Part shown: piece by piece, positions 1 to 14,439 of the stretch
Layout of the letters: every line of letters begins with the position of its first letter
How positions within the stretch are numbered: position 1 is the stretch's first letter
Assembly: GCA_002104945.1 (NCBI GenBank)
Contig: MCFH01000013.1
Location: 310,001-374,000, forward strand
From: Piromyces finnis
Taxonomy: Eukaryota > Neocallimastigomycota > Neocallimastigomycetes > Neocallimastigales > Neocallimastigaceae
Length of the DNA stretch: 64,000 nucleotides
Direction: 5' to 3'
Made by a program: the position numbers and the translations under genes
Notes under the pieces: generated by a model
Seen by the model: the letters and a program-made list of their open reading frames with translations, nothing else
The model's database searches: none
What the model was told of the DNA's origin: nothing

Positions 1-909
1 TAATAAAAAAAAAAAAACTCATTATAGATAAATGGATATTAAAAGAAAATAAATGCCTTTTTTTCATTTTCATCCTTTATGAATTGTTAAAAGAGATAAT
101 AAAAAAATTTTTTTATTTTCTTTTGATAAGGAATGCAATTATGTTGTCTTTTTTTTTAAATATACAACATTGAAAAGGAGAGATCATTGGTGTATTCTAC
201 ACAATATCTATTTAAAACTACATTTTTTAAACTTTTTTTTAAATATATATTTATTAACTTTTATAATAAAATGAATATATTCCAATTAATTTAATATTAT
301 TTCTCTTATTACGAAAAAAAAAAAAACTTAAACTACTCTATATCCTTAGCCTAAATACTTTTCTCTAATTTTATTTTATCATTCAGGATACGTAAGATGC
401 ATAGAATTAATGTTAAATAAAAAATTAAAAAATGAAATCTACTGGAATGAAATTAATTCTTTACATCAAAAGAAATAAATAAAAAAAAAAGGCATCATCA
501 CCTTTTTTTTTATCTATATAAATAAAAGTATAGAATATAATTTTAATATTTAATTAATGCATTGGTATGGTGTTGAAGAAAATCTTGTCAATGCATGCAT
601 GCATCTTATTATTTTTTTTAATCTATTCACTTTAAAAAAAATACGCCATTTTGTTATTATTATAAAAAAAATTTTTTTAAAAATGTTTTTTTTTTTTTCT
701 TATTTTCAGGGTGATGGGCCAGTGAAAATGAAAAAAAATTCAATTCTAATTTAGGAAGTTGCGGTATTTTTTTTAAAAGAAAAATAGCAAAAAAAATTTT
801 TATTTTCTGTTTAAAAAAATATTGCCGCTAAATGACAATAATAATAAGAGGTAGAAAAAAAAATATAATAATAACATAATAGTAGTAGTATAACATATAA
901 TACTAATAC

Positions 910-979
<70 letters not shown>

Positions 980-2513
980 TAGAGTAATAATAACATAGTA
1001 GTATTAGTACGAAATAATATAAAAATAATAGAAAGCAAATAAAAACATCTTCAAAACATAGTTTTATATTGTAATACATTGTAATTAAATGTATACAAGT
1101 CGCATGGATAATTTGTTTGTTTTTTTCTGTTTTCATTTTTTGTTATGAGAATAAATTTAATAAGAATTAAAGTTTTAATCTAATATTGTATATTTTAATA
1201 TATTATTAATATATCATTAATTTATTTATAATATTACTCATCTATTTATTATTCATTTGTTGTGTCACATTAAAAATTAGAATTCGCACCAAGAGAAATT
1301 TTATTTATATTTACTACCAGTCAGCATTGCTATCACAAAAGAATCATTGGTGGTTATGAATAGTGGTAGGTAAATAAGAATAAAATAAAATAGAAGAACC
1401 TGACATGGCATTCTAATAATTTTTATTTTTCTTTCCATTAATCAAAATCTTTTGTATTTCTGCTTGAAAATAAAAAAATGAATTCTTTTTCTAGATATCA
1501 ATTGTTGATGAAAATTATCTTTTAATGTATTACAAATGAGTTTAAAAGATTTACCTTTTGACAAAAGTAATGATTCATCATTAATAAAATTACTTTTATT
1601 TCTCTTATCCTTTTTTATTTTAGATTTCTTAAAATAAACCAGTCATTTTAAATACTTAACTACATTATGTATTACATTTTATTACATATAGAAATTAAAT
1701 GTAGAACAAGAAAAAGGAATTGGTTTTTATATTAATTAAATTAATACGACAGAATTAATACAATTTATCACAACACCACCACCACCACCACCAACAACAA
1801 TAATAAATGATCTTTTATAACAGAATATAATATTATTCATATTAAATATTTATGTTTTTTTTTATTTAAATAGATTATTATTCATTTTAATATTAATTAT
1901 GTTTATTACTTCTAAAAAATAAAGCGGCGGTCATTTTTTTAATATTACATGTTACTTATTTGATCCATTCGTATTATGAATAGGAATAAAAATGTAATCT
2001 TTTAAACTCTCCAAAAAATAATAAAAAAAAAAACTAAAATTTTCATATGAATTTAAATATTATCCTTTTTTTTTTATTATATTTTATATTCCTTTATTTT
2101 TAAAAAGTCATGTTTATAATCTTTATTTAAATGATAATTCATATTTAAATCATATTTTAATAATAAATTTTTTTTTAAATAATTTATCCAATGTTATATA
2201 ATCTTTTTGTACAACATTGTACATTGTACATTGTACAACTCTGTCCTTCTTCAAATTATATAACGATTGAATAACCTAAAGAACAAAAGGCACATAAAAA
2301 AATAATTCCATCGCTCTTTTTTATGCATAAAATTAAGGATAACACCAATATTATATTTTATTTTTAGATATAGGATTAAAAAAAAAAAAGATACCTGTTA
2401 AAATAACATATATGTAAAAAAAAAGTCATCTTTATCATCTTCATTAGATAAGCATGACTATGACTATGACTATGACTATGACTATGACTATGAATAAATA
2501 AGGGGATTAAAAA

Positions 2514-2547
<34 letters not shown>

Positions 2548-4193
2548 TACTTTTTTTTTTTTTAAAAAAAAATTAATATTGTTTTCTTTTTTTTTTTTTT
2601 TGTTTTGGTTTTGGTTTTGGTTTCTTTTTTCTTTTCAACGAGCCGCCCAAACCACATCAAAATTCCACCATAAAATATACCAAAAAAAGTAAATAATAAA
2701 TTTCAATAATTAATAAAAGAAACAAGAAACAAAATAAAAAACAACAAATAAAGAAATAAATTAAAAAAAAGCTTTTTTTTTTTTTTTCAAATTTATCATT
2801 AATCTTTTTAAGGAATTTAAGGAGACATTCCATTTTTATTAAAGTTTATATATATTGTGAAACTATTGCAATATATGTTTAATTATTAATTTTAATTTAT
2901 TTTATAAATTAGCCGTATTTAATATTAATTTAAATTTAAAAGCAAAAAATTAAACAAATGTGAAATAAAAAAAAAAAACAAAAAGGATGAACAAAGAAAA
3001 TTATCTAGGGATTAAATCAACTATAAATATTATCAATAAATAATATTTATTTATCTTTTTTTATTTTTTAAAAAAAGCGGTAAATAATACTATAATCAAT
3101 GATTATGAATAAAATATTTTATTTTATCTATTGCTTATTTTTTTACATGTTCATTTGAAAAGTTTAAATTTTTTTTATCTACAAATTCATTATAAATTTA
3201 ATAGAAATCATTTATTACAATTTATTTAAATATATTTGTATTAATATAAAAATTAAATAAATAAATATATTAAAATATATTGTTTTTTTGTCATATAGAA
3301 AAACATAATTTTATCATTATTCATTCTTTTAAAAAAATTAATAATTACTATAGATAGAAAGAAAATAAACTTTAATAAATAATAAAACTTTAATTAATAG
3401 AATAAAAATGGTAAATATTGATTTATATATGGCAAACATATATTCTATATAAATTTATATACATTGTTCTTTATTTACATCATATATTATATTAATATTT
3501 ATATATACTTTGAAGAATGTAATTTTTAATTACTTTATATATTAATATTAAAATCAATAATTAAATTAATATTACAAATAAAATTTAATTATTTTATAAA
3601 GTTTAATTAATTTTTTTTTTATACAAAGCGCATAATACAATAATATTAAATTATTTATTAAACTAAATAGGAAATGAAAAATTTAAAAATGATATATAAA
3701 TTAAATAATATTTCTTTAAATTTTCTTTTTTTTTTTTTTTTTAACCTGTTTTTTAAGAGAAAGAGTAACATTTTGAAAAAGTAAACTTGATTACTTTTAT
3801 ATACCAAAGATTTTAAATATACCTAATAAGAGAAATTAGTGATAACAATAAATTAAAAGTTTTAAAAATTATTTATTTTCTTTTCAAATTCACAAACAAA
3901 AAGTAAAAATTTAAAAAGAAAATAAATAATTTTGAGATAAAATGTATAAAAAAACTCACAATTTTTAACCATTCAATTTATAAAAACTATTAAAACTATT
4001 AGTTTTTAATTATTTTTTCTTTCGACAATATTAGAGATAAATATAAAAATAATAAGTGAATAAATTCTTATTTAATATTACAATAATATTACAATAATAG
4101 TAACATTTGTAAATAGACTATAAACTTTAATAATACCAATAACTCCTTAAAAACTCACCAAAATATTTTGAATAAAAAAATTATCAGATAAAA
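1..4193. other. AT-rich spacer without recognisable genes
   Basis: No frame has convincing coding character. The stretch holds homopolymer A/T runs and simple repeats: (AAT)n at about 909-979, a (CAC)n patch near 1775-1793, short ACATTGT tandem copies near 2213-2237, a 6-bp CTATGA tandem at about 2456-2493, (TTA)n at about 2516-2544, and four TTTTGG-like units near 2600-2625. Small open frames here are made of these repeats. The right end is presumably the promoter of the gene starting at 4194. Confidence 0.7.
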
Positions 4194-6064
4194 ATGAATA
4201 GAATAAATTTATTATTATCTATACTATGTTTCATAATATTAATTAATGCTGTTCCAGTACCTCCTCCAGTAGATACATATTATAAGGAACATCCAGAAGC
4301 ATTCGAAGGAAGTAGTCTTCAAGATATTGAAGGCGCACCTAATAATTCAGGTGGTAATTCTAGTAATAATTTAGGTGATTATAATTCAATAGTAGAAGAA
4401 GGTACATATCAAAATACTAATGATAATTCAAATTCAAATGGACAAATTGAAGAATCTCAAAATTATGACAACTATGCATCAACAACTTCTGTAACAAAAT
4501 CACCTGTAACACAGACAGAAAATACTACAAATACTACAACTCCTACAAATCAAAATAGTGATAATAATAATGAAACTAAAAATAATAAAAATGGTGCTAG
4601 TAAAGGTTTAGTAACTTTTGTCATAGGTAATGTTTAATTTTATAATAGTTTTACACATAAAAAATAATAACTTGAATTTTTATAAAAAACAAAATGTAAT
4701 TATTAATAATAAATTAATCTTTTTATTATAATATTTTATTATTACAGTTGTATTTGCTATCATTATTGTATTATCAGTAAGTATTCTTGTTTATAAAAAG
4801 AAATATTTGGGAAATGAAAATCTTCCAACAAGAGAATCAACTTTTGGTTTTAAAACAGGAAATCTTATGGAAAAAATTCAAACTATCAACATTAATAACG
4901 CTGAAACAAGTAATGGTGATGATGTTATAATTAAATACGATATTGATAATGAAATTAATACATCAGAATTAAAAAATGGTTTGTATTGTACAAATAATTA
5001 ATTCTACTATTTTAAAAATTATAAATTATAATGTACTGACAATTTATATTTTTTTTTAACAAAAAAATTAAAGCCTTAGAACCAAACAAGAATAATGAAC
5101 AATATAATCATTGGTTTGATAGTATGAAAAGAGGATTAAAACCTCCACCATCTCATGATAATAAGAATAAGAAAAAGAAGAATGGTGGTTCAAAAATTAC
5201 TGGAAGTGGATCATTACTTTCTATATCCACTAAATCAAAATCACCTGATCTTTCCAAGAGCTATAAATCTGTTTCAAAAGATTTTTCTATCAGTAGAAAT
5301 TCTACCGATATCAGTGCTCGTACTCAAACTATGATTTCACAATGTAGTAGTAATGGTGGTGGTGCTTTCGGTTATAAAAATAATAAATTAAATAAACATT
5401 CTTCAGTCGCTTTAACTTTTGGTTGTTTAACAGAAAGAGAAGATTCATATAATGAACTTAGTAGCACCTCGAGAATAAGTAATATTGCAAGTTCAAGAGT
5501 TTCAAAAATAAGTACTCAAAATAGTAGTCCAAGAAGTTTAACCTCATTTATATCTAATTCTCCAATTACCCAAAGCTTTAAAAGTAGATTTTCAACCTAC
5601 TTTTCTGGAGGAAAAAAACAAGTTAATGGTTTTGATAATAGAAAGGTAAATTTTTTATTTTTTAATAAATTTCTTAGTAATATAAATATTTTACATTATA
5701 TTAATTCAATTTATAATAATAATTTTAATTTTAATAGAATAGTGATTCGGATAGAACAAGTTACATTGATGAATCTTCTTCTTCAAGAAATGCCTATATT
5801 TCTAAAAAAAGTCCATATATGAGTATGAGTGGTTCTGAAATTGGAAATATTACTTCAAAAAAATCTTTAAATAAAATTGATACTTCAATCATAAATATAA
5901 GAAATGATAAAGATGTCGTGATGACACCATTAACAGAAAAAGCTACAGAAGATAGTAATTATACTATTGAAAATAGTAAGGAGCAATTAATTAGCAACAG
6001 AGAAATTCTTACTTCATTTTTAAATAATAATGATAAATTAGATTTATCTTTATCTTTTAAGTAA
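4194..6064 (+). CDS. Putative type I membrane protein with low-complexity ectodomain and Ser-rich tail
   Basis: I do not recognise this family. My model has four exons (4194-4626, 4748-4978, 5074-5645, 5738-6064) giving 520 residues with consistent phases. Residues 1-19 form a signal peptide (ILCFIILINA core). They are followed by a Pro-rich start (VPVPPPV) and an Asn/Ser/Thr-rich ectodomain of about 120 residues that looks O-glycosylated. A single membrane segment follows (VVFAIIIVLSVSILVY, about residues 145-160), then a basic KKKKY stop-transfer. The cytoplasmic tail of about 355 residues is rich in Ser/Thr/Asn and Lys and has no visible catalytic domain. The first intron falls right at the start of the membrane segment. 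The layout resembles fungal wall-stress sensors or mucin-like surface proteins, but no WSC cysteine domain is visible. The start is the first ATG before the signal peptide. Function is unknown. Confidence 0.75.
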
Positions 6065-6913
6065 GAAAATGTTTTTATTGTTAAAAAAAAAAACAAAAAC
6101 AAAAACATATATAAATATTATATACCATTATCATAAATTATTATTTTTTTTTTTTAAATAATACAATGAAAAAAAAAAAAAAAAAAACATAATTTTTAAC
6201 AAGCGATTTAAAAATGTATTTTCTAAAATTTTTGGAGAAATTTTTATTTTAAAAAAAAAAAAAAGAAATATATATTATTAAAATTAATAATATATATAAT
6301 ACCTTTTTTTTTTTTTTATTTTGTTTTATAGAAATATATATATATATATAATATTTAGATTTTAAATAAAGCAGAAAATATATATATATATATATACTAT
6401 TTAATATATCCAACACAACATTATTTATTTATTTTTTTAAATAGAGCAGTAAATAAAGTGAACCATTTTTTTTTTTAAAAAAAAAAAGTATCTATACAAT
6501 ATTTAATTTTTTTTTTAGAAAACAAAGTTAATAAAAAATTGTTTTTAAATGATGAAAAAAAAAAAAAAAAGAATATTTTTGTGTGTTAAAATGTAATGTA
6601 ATAAAAAATATAAAATTTCAAAGATTAGTAAAAAGTAGAATAGTAAAATATAATTATTTTTTTTGTTTTGTTTTGTTTTATTTTATTATTATATTTTAGT
6701 AGAGAAACATATTGTTAAAAAAAAAAAATTTTTTTTTTTATAGATCAATATTAAGTAAGAAAAAGAAAAAAAAAAAAAAAAAAAAGATAGATTATTAATA
6801 TAAAAAAGTTATAAAATTAAAAAAAAAAAAAAACCTTTCAACTATTTTATATTTTACACTATAGAATTCGATCTATAAAAGAAATGAAATAAAAAAAAAA
6901 AAATTTTTTTTTT

Positions 6914-6947
<34 letters not shown>

Positions 6948-6996
6948 GGTATATTGAACTAATTCATTTTGAAAAAAAAAAAAAAAATTAAAGTGT
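6065..6996. other. AT-rich convergent spacer
   Basis: This lies between the 3' ends of the membrane-protein gene (+) and the XPB gene (-). It contains poly-A and poly-T runs and short (TA)n tracts near 6337-6400. No coding or RNA gene is visible. It must hold both 3' UTRs. Confidence 0.6.
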
Positions 6997-9900
6997 TTAT
7001 TTTCTATATTTCTTAAATAATGGATTACGTTTCTTTTGTATAGCTGCAGCGGCAGCAGATTTATTATATTCAATATAGGCCATATCATCACCACCAGAAT
7101 GAGATTTTAATGTGGTTTCTCTACGAGTAGTAAATCCATAACGACTAATACCTCTTCCTCTATTATTCACGGCAACATCATCGGATTGAGCTAATCCTTC
7201 TTCTTCTTCATCTTCCTTTGTAGCATTCAATGTACTATTTAATAATTCAATTTGTTCATCATGCGATCCAAAAACTAAATCTTTCATATTTTCAATACCT
7301 TCCAAGTGTGTAATGACTTTAAAGGAATATCCTTGATCAATCAAGAATTGTTGACGTTTGGTGGAATAAAGCATTTCTTCTGTATCCTTAGAAACTAAGG
7401 AATAGAAAAAGGCATTGAAACCTTCATCATTTCTTCTTTTAGCACGTAAAATACGACCTAAACGTTGGGCTTCTTGTCTACGAGAACCATAATGAGATGA
7501 AATTTGAATTAAACAGGTGGCTTCCGGTAAATCTAAAGATGTATCACCAACTTTGGATAAGAATAAGGTATTTAAATTTGGATTATTTTGGAATTGTTGT
7601 AAAATACGTAATCTTTCGGTTTGACTGGTTGGTCCATAAATATATGGCTTATTAAGTTTAATAGCATATTGCTATATAAATTATATCCATTAAATATTTC
7701 AATATATACATATATTTAAATATTATAAAATATTAATAAACAATACAATAAATAAAAGGAGGGGAGGGAAAAAAAAAAAAAGAGGATTTATACCTTTAGG
7801 GCAAATACATTATCTGAAAATACAATAATTTTATCACCTCTTGATTCATGATATTTAATTAAATATTGACAAACTTGGAATTTAATTGGATTCATGGCAT
7901 ATAATAATCTTCTTATACGCGATGATCTCTTTAAATATTCTCTATAAAATTCCGGTGTTACATTACACCATACTTCGGCACACTGTTGTAATTTATTAAA
8001 AATTTAATAATAATAATAATAAAGAAAAAATGTTGATCATTATGTATTAAATGTATATTCCTTTTTTTTTTTTCTATGATTAAAAAATAAAATGAAAAAT
8101 TATTGGTTTCTCTATAGATATACCTGTACATTAGCAATGTGACCTTTTTGAGCTAAATCCATCCAGTTAGCTTCATATAACTTTGGACCAATTAAAAAAT
8201 TTAAATCATCAATCTTATCATCTTCTCTGACTAAAGTAGCTGTAAGTCCCATTTTTGTGTGTGCTGCTACAGTAGTTAAAACCTTACGAAATACATTTGC
8301 TGGAACGACATGGACTTCATCTAACAATAGAAAACCCCATTCCTTTGATCTTAAAAATTCCATCATTTTATTGGTATCATAGGCACGTTTACCTGTATGT
8401 GTAACCATAGTATAGGTAGAAATTACAATACCAGCATCACCCATAAATTTTTCTTTTGTTTCTGAAGTAAATTTAGCAATTTGACTATCTTTAATATTTG
8501 ACCATTGTTTAAATTCTCTTGCCCATTGTTCAACAGACACACTTTTATTTTAACCATAAATTATAATAATTATTGAAATATTAGATATATATTTTAAATA
8601 AATACAATAGGAATGTTATTAAATTATTATTCTTATTATTATTTTGTTATATTATAAATATATTAAAATGTTATTTCATACGCAGATGTACAAAGAACCA
8701 AGGTACTCTTCTTAATGGTACATGCAGCAGTAATACCTACTAAAGTTTTACCAGCACCACATGGTAATACAATAATACCAGATCTTGCTCTACCATTACC
8801 AAACATTTTACTTAAACATTTTTCTTGATAAGGACGAATCATTGTTGTGGGTTTGAGATCAATTTCCAAATTAGTATTTAAGGTATCATTTTTGAAATCA
8901 TATTCTTCAAGCATAGGATAATCAATTTCACAACATCTCTTCTTTACTTCCTATAGTATTATCAAAATAATTAGTTAATATCTTTTATTATTCAGATAGA
9001 TTACATATTATTACAAAAAAAAAAAAAAAAAAAAAAAAAGCTCATGATTACTTCAACACATTCAGAATTAATTTCAAAGGAGTGTACAACTTCATCTCTT
9101 ATCAATTCTTCGTCTTCATCCTCTATTAAAATGAGTAATGCATATATTAATTTATTACTTTTATATAGTTGGAATTATATAATTTAAAAAATAAATAAAA
9201 ATAAAAAATACCCTTTTCTAAACTAATAACAGCACCAAATTGATCATCTTCTTCTTTTTTCTTTTCATTTGTCTTATCTTGTTCTTGTTCTTTATTTTCT
9301 GGTTTTTTATTAAGTCCTGCTATTTGAATATCTTTGGAATTTGGTGCTTTTTCTGTCATTAAGTCTGCTTTATTTGCCACAGAAATAACTTTTGCATTTA
9401 AAATAACTGGATCTTTTAATAATTTTTGCAATATATCTGGATGTGTTGATTCTACAAAATATCTATTATGTTTTAATACTAATTTAACTTTTCCGTATGA
9501 AAGAGTACAATCTCTTATAAAATTTTTAATAGTATCTGATACAGGAATCTTTTATATTTTAAATATTTCAATAATACAACAAATTTAATAATTTAAAAAG
9601 TTTATAAAAATATTATAAAGATTTTGATATATATTATTAATATTATAAAATTACCTTTGATAATCTATTTAATACATCAATGATATCTTCTGTTTCTAAA
9701 CCGACGGATACGGCAGCATATAATGAGTATGGTGTTAATTTATATTCGTGAATATTTGCTGGTCTATATAGATATATTTTTGAAAAGATATTATTATTTT
9801 TTGTTATATATTATATTACTAATTATGAATTGTAATTTCAGTATTAAAAAATAAATCATTACCTAGTAACCGGTTCACTTATAGCAACCAAAAAATCTTG

Positions 9901-10452
9901 TGCCTGTTCTGCAATTGGAGAAAAAGCTTCTAAAATAATTCTTCCATCATCACATACCCATAATGGTCTTGAACGATGATCTGGTTTTAATTGTAATGAT
10001 GTATAATTTTCTTTAATGTATATTGAATCATTTTTATCTTGATTATTTTCATTATATCCTTCCTGGGTATTAACTAATTCTAACTTTGCTTTTTTTGGTA
10101 CTTAAAAAAAAAAAAATGTTTTTTATGTTATAAGATTTATAATAATTGATACTATATATATATACTATATATATATTTTTTGCAATATATATAATTACAG
10201 TATGGATCTAATTCAACAGAGGCTTTATTAAAAAAAAAAAAAAAAAAGAGTATATAATTATATATATTTTAATATATATTGTTTTAAACAATTTATTATA
10301 AGTAATTAATTTTGCTAATATATTTTTTTTTTCTTTTTTTAAAAAAATTTAAAAATTAATATTTAATAATATATTAAATATGAAATCAACAAAAGAAAGT
10401 AACCTTCTCTTGATCTTTTTCCATATTGCGCATTGGGATTTGGTAAGGACAT
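6997..10452 (-). CDS. SSL2: TFIIH 3'-5' DNA helicase XPB/SSL2 (ERCC3)
   Basis: XPB is the ATP-dependent DNA translocase of TFIIH that opens promoters for RNA polymerase II and acts in nucleotide excision repair in the nucleus. Ten exons on the minus strand (10452-10404, 10222-10199, 10100-9863, 9763-9655, 9548-9212, 9122-9052, 8950-8682, 8541-8124, 7982-7794, 7671-6997) give 792 residues, the usual XPB length. Visible parts in order are the N-terminal domain ([29 protein letters not shown]), Walker A PCGAGKT (about 340), the DEVH box LLDEVH (about 440), [10 protein letters not shown] with the RED motif, [10 protein letters not shown], and motif [17 protein letters not shown]. All key residues are intact. 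The start gives [13 protein letters not shown]. Exon 2 is only 24 nt and joins in phase. The upstream spacer separates it from the TLDc gene on the same strand. Confidence 0.96.
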
Positions 10453-11414
10453 GCTCTTCTTTATTATATAAATTCAATAATAATAATAATAATAATAATG
10501 AGAAATTATATTTATGTAAAATGTTAAAATATTTTATTACTTGTATTGATATATACAAAAATAATAAAAAATATTTTATTAAAATTTAATTTTTTTAAAT
10601 CATTGAACACTTATAATATGTATTATTTAAAAAGAAAGAAAGAAAGAAACAATTCATTTTATATATATTTTTTTTTAAATTTTATTATTTTATTTTTATT
10701 GTAACAATTTTTTTTTCTTTAATATATATTTAAAGTTTTATTTTAATTATATAGATTATTAACCTTTCAAAATTTAAAAATATTTATTATAAATATATAT
10801 AATCAAATATTAATTATATTATTTTTTTTAATTTTAAAAATTGAAAATTTATAAAAGATGTATTTTAAATTTAAAGAAAAATGCTTGATATTTATACCAA
10901 TTTTTTAAGTTTTATGTCCAATCATTTGTGGAATATAAATGTTAATTTTTAATATGTAAACAAAAAAAAAAAAAAAAAAAAAAAAAAACAGATAAAGTAA
11001 TTAATTTTATTATTTTTATTTTAAAAAATTATCCACAAAAATTATATATTTAAATGTGAATTTAAATGTTTAGTAATAAATATTATTTACAACAACTAAG
11101 TAATTAATTTATATAAATAATTTATATTATATCAACATTAAATAAAATGAGAATATATCAAAATATTTTCATTTCAAAAAGTCATATATATTACAAATAA
11201 TTAAAATAAAAAGTTAATAATATATATATGTAATAATATGATTATGTGTTGCTAATTATTTTATTTATAATCTGATAATTTTAACTTGAATAATTACAAT
11301 TTTTTTTAAAATTTAAAATATGGTATATTGGGTAAATTGCCACAGTGTTTTAAAAAATTATATATATTTAATATGGAGATATTTGTTTTAAATAAAATGT
11401 TATTCATCAACAAA
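10453..11414. other. AT-rich spacer
   Basis: This lies between the start of the XPB gene and the 3' end of the TLDc gene. It contains a short AAAG tandem near 10631-10648 and a long poly-A run near 10962-10988. A small open frame antisense to XPB exon 1 is a shadow. No gene is seen. Confidence 0.6.
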
Positions 11415-13465
11415 TTATGTAAAATCAAATCCCCAGATTTCGATATTCATACATTCAAATTTTCCACTGGATGTTAAAGGTGGATTATTATATGTTGGAC
11501 AATATGTAGTATACCCATTTAATAAATCACTCGATATATATAAGCCAAAATCTCCATTTCTATTAATGTATATTAATATAAATAAATATTAGTTTTATTT
11601 TTTATGCTTATGAAAATGTGGATTATTTAAAAAAATTTTTTTTCCTTACCCTCCACCAAATGCTATAAACGATTTATCTGTAACAATGTGATATTGATTT
11701 TCAACAGATCCTCTGTAGTATTCTAATTCTTTTGAATCATTATTTAGTTTCCATAAAAAACATTCACCAGATCCATAAAATCTTTTGCAAACATGAAGAT
11801 TTTCTGATAAATATGATCCATATATCTATTAAAAATAGTTTTTTTTAAAGTTATTGTTATTTATTTTTACTATTTATTATGTTATTGTTAATTATTTAAT
11901 TAATTAATTCATACATATCCATCTGTATCTAATATTGCTAGTAGAAATGATCCTGTTAAGTGTGTTTCTTCACATTTACTTAATAAAGTTGTAATAGTCG
12001 AACCATGATCAATTACACTGTATACAAGTTCCCATTTATTACATTCTCGATAATAAGGTGGTAATATCTTTCTTAACTATTAAAATATTTTTACATATAA
12101 AAAAATATATTTATATAAATATATGCGATAAAAAAAATAGGGTTATTTAATTTTTCATATAATTATTATTAATTAAAATATAAAGGCAAAATAGTTTACC
12201 TTTTCCGCAAGGAATATATTAATAACATTGTTTTCACATGATTTTCTTCCATTCAACTCTATTCCAGGTTGTTTGAAAACTTCTTCTAAATTATGGTCAA
12301 TGTTCATTAATACACTATTTCTTTTACTTCTCTTATCCTTTTTTTTCTTTGAATGCTCCGATATGTTTGACTCTTCTTCTAGTATTGGTGAAGTAAGACC
12401 TATATTTAATAAATCATTTATATCATAATTATAATTATAGGGTGATATGTATGAACTAGCATTGGAATTTTTTTTAATATTTAGTAGTTGAGAGATAGAT
12501 ACTTCTTTGCCTACTTTATTATTAAATGAATTTATACTACTAGAAGAATAAGAATTTAAATTATTTTGAGAAAGTACGCTTTCAGATACAATTATGTTTG
12601 TCGAACTATTTTTACTTTTGTTTTTAAATAATGATTGAAACACACTACTTCTACGTCTTGTTTTAGGTATATTTGATTTATTAATTGAGAGTAAGGATAC
12701 ATCATTTGTATTATTATTGTCATCATTTCTAAAATGAAGAGAATCAGTATCATTTTTATTGCTATCACTTCTATTATTACTATCATCATTAAAATGATCA
12801 ATCGAATTATTAATATTAATTAATGAAATATCATTTTGATGTATTTGTTTCAATAAATCTTCACTTGATTTATGTTCTTCTTTATTAATGCTTCCATTTG
12901 TACATATTTCATTTGTTTCTATTAATGGTGTAACTTTAATAGATATTCCTTCGCTTATAGTAACATTATTATTAATTTCATTATCGATAGATTTTATTAA
13001 AATTTTGTTTTCTTCTTCATTTTGTTCTAGTGAATTTTCATTTATTGTATATTCTTTGTCTTTTTCATCTTCACTAAGTTCAATTCTCGACATAAATTCT
13101 GAATAAAAACGTCTTGCTTCATTTATAATTGAATATTCTTCTAATTTAGATAGATCGTCATATGTATCATTTATTATATTCTTACTATTTATTGTTGGTA
13201 GAAGTTCTTCATAAAGTAAATATTCCTTTGGGTTTCCATTCGATATTGAGTAATTTCTTTTTTTTAATCCTAAATCATTAAATAAATCATCATCTATATT
13301 ATTATTACTATTATCATCTTTTTCATGAAATGAAATTAAATTTTCAGGAATTGTTCTAGGTGTTTTCTCTAATCCTGATGTATATGAATTTGATAATGCT
13401 TTTTGATAAGGTTCTGGATTATAATATCGATCGGTTTGTTCACTTATTACTTTATAATTACTCAT
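11415..13465 (-). CDS. TLDc-domain protein (OXR1/TLDC family)
   Basis: TLDc proteins (OXR1, NCOA7, TLDC2) act in oxidative-stress resistance and bind or regulate the V-ATPase. Four exons (13465-12200, 12076-11915, 11825-11650, 11559-11415) give 582 residues. Exon 1 (422 residues) is almost entirely disordered: Asn/Ser/Asp-rich with basic patches (KTRRRSSVF, KKKKDKRSKR) and no fold I can name. The C-terminal 155 residues carry the TLDc hallmarks: WELVYSVIDHGSTITTLL, LLAILDTDGYIYGSYLS, FYGSGECFLWKL, FIAFGGGNGDFGLYISSDL, a TYNNPPL segment and the final IEIWGFD. The domain ends right at the stop codon, as in OXR1. The start is the ATG at 13465, followed by an open frame. The assignment is strong for the domain. 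The specific function in this organism is inference. Confidence 0.92.
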
Positions 13466-14439
13466 TTTTTATAAGTAAAAAAAAAAAAAAAAAAGTAATA
13501 ATACACTAATTATCAAGTATATAAATTTTAATAAAATAAAATTAAAAAAAAAATAGAGAAAATGTATATAAAATACATCAAAATAATTAGTTGAGTTTTT
13601 ATTTTTTTTAATTGATTAATTACCTATTATCTATTATAATTAAAAAATTAAGTTTTGAATAATTAAATGGTATATATATAGCAACATTGGAATAGTCATT
13701 ATATATTTAAAGTTTTGATATTATGGATTATATTAACAACATAAAATTATTTATAAATAATAATATCCAATATTATAATTTTATGAGATTTAATTAAAGT
13801 GAAATTAATTAAATACCAGATAAGTTTAATTATAATATTTTTTAACTATCGTATGCATTTTTTTTAGTATCATATTTTATTATTTTATTTAATTATCTTA
13901 TTTATCATTTATTTATTTTATATTTATTTTTATATATTTTTACATATTTTTATTTTCTTTTTTTTTTTTCCAGGTTTGAATGACTTAAATATATATTTAA
14001 TTATTGTTTTCAATTAACGTATTATATTCTAAGCACACTTTCATTTCATTGTCCCGTCCCAATAATTCAATTTTTTAAAGATTATAAAGTTTTTTCTATT
14101 TTTAATAAACTTAAATTAATTCTATTTTAAGCTTAAAATTTATATATTAACAATGATTTAATTAAGACTATAAATGTTAAGTGGAATCAAAAATAGATAT
14201 TATTATATAGATTAAATACTATATAAAGTTATGATACATTTTTAAGATTAAGAATAATAATGGATATGATAAAATTATTAAAATTAATAAATCACTATCT
14301 TTTATTATAATAAATCAATCACAAAAGAAGTACATATTTTTTAATTAACTTTAGTGTAAAATTAATTTAGTATTTTATAGATACATTCACATTAAAATGA
14401 ATAGATCTATTTTAGTTTTTAAAACTTTTATTAAAAATG
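13466..14439. other. AT-rich spacer
   Basis: This is the promoter side of the TLDc gene and the 3' side of the CCDC13 gene, both on the minus strand. Only A/T-rich sequence is seen apart from a small C-rich island near 14047-14060 (GTCCCGTCCC). No coding frame or RNA gene is supported. Confidence 0.6.

Noticed and set aside
557-754. 65-codon plus-strand open frame near the left end
   Set aside because: Its composition is Phe/Lys/Ile from homopolymers. The initiator is not ATG and there is no domain.
2600-2625. TTTTGG repeats as a telomere-like array
   Set aside because: Only about four imperfect units inside an A/T spacer, flanked by ordinary sequence.
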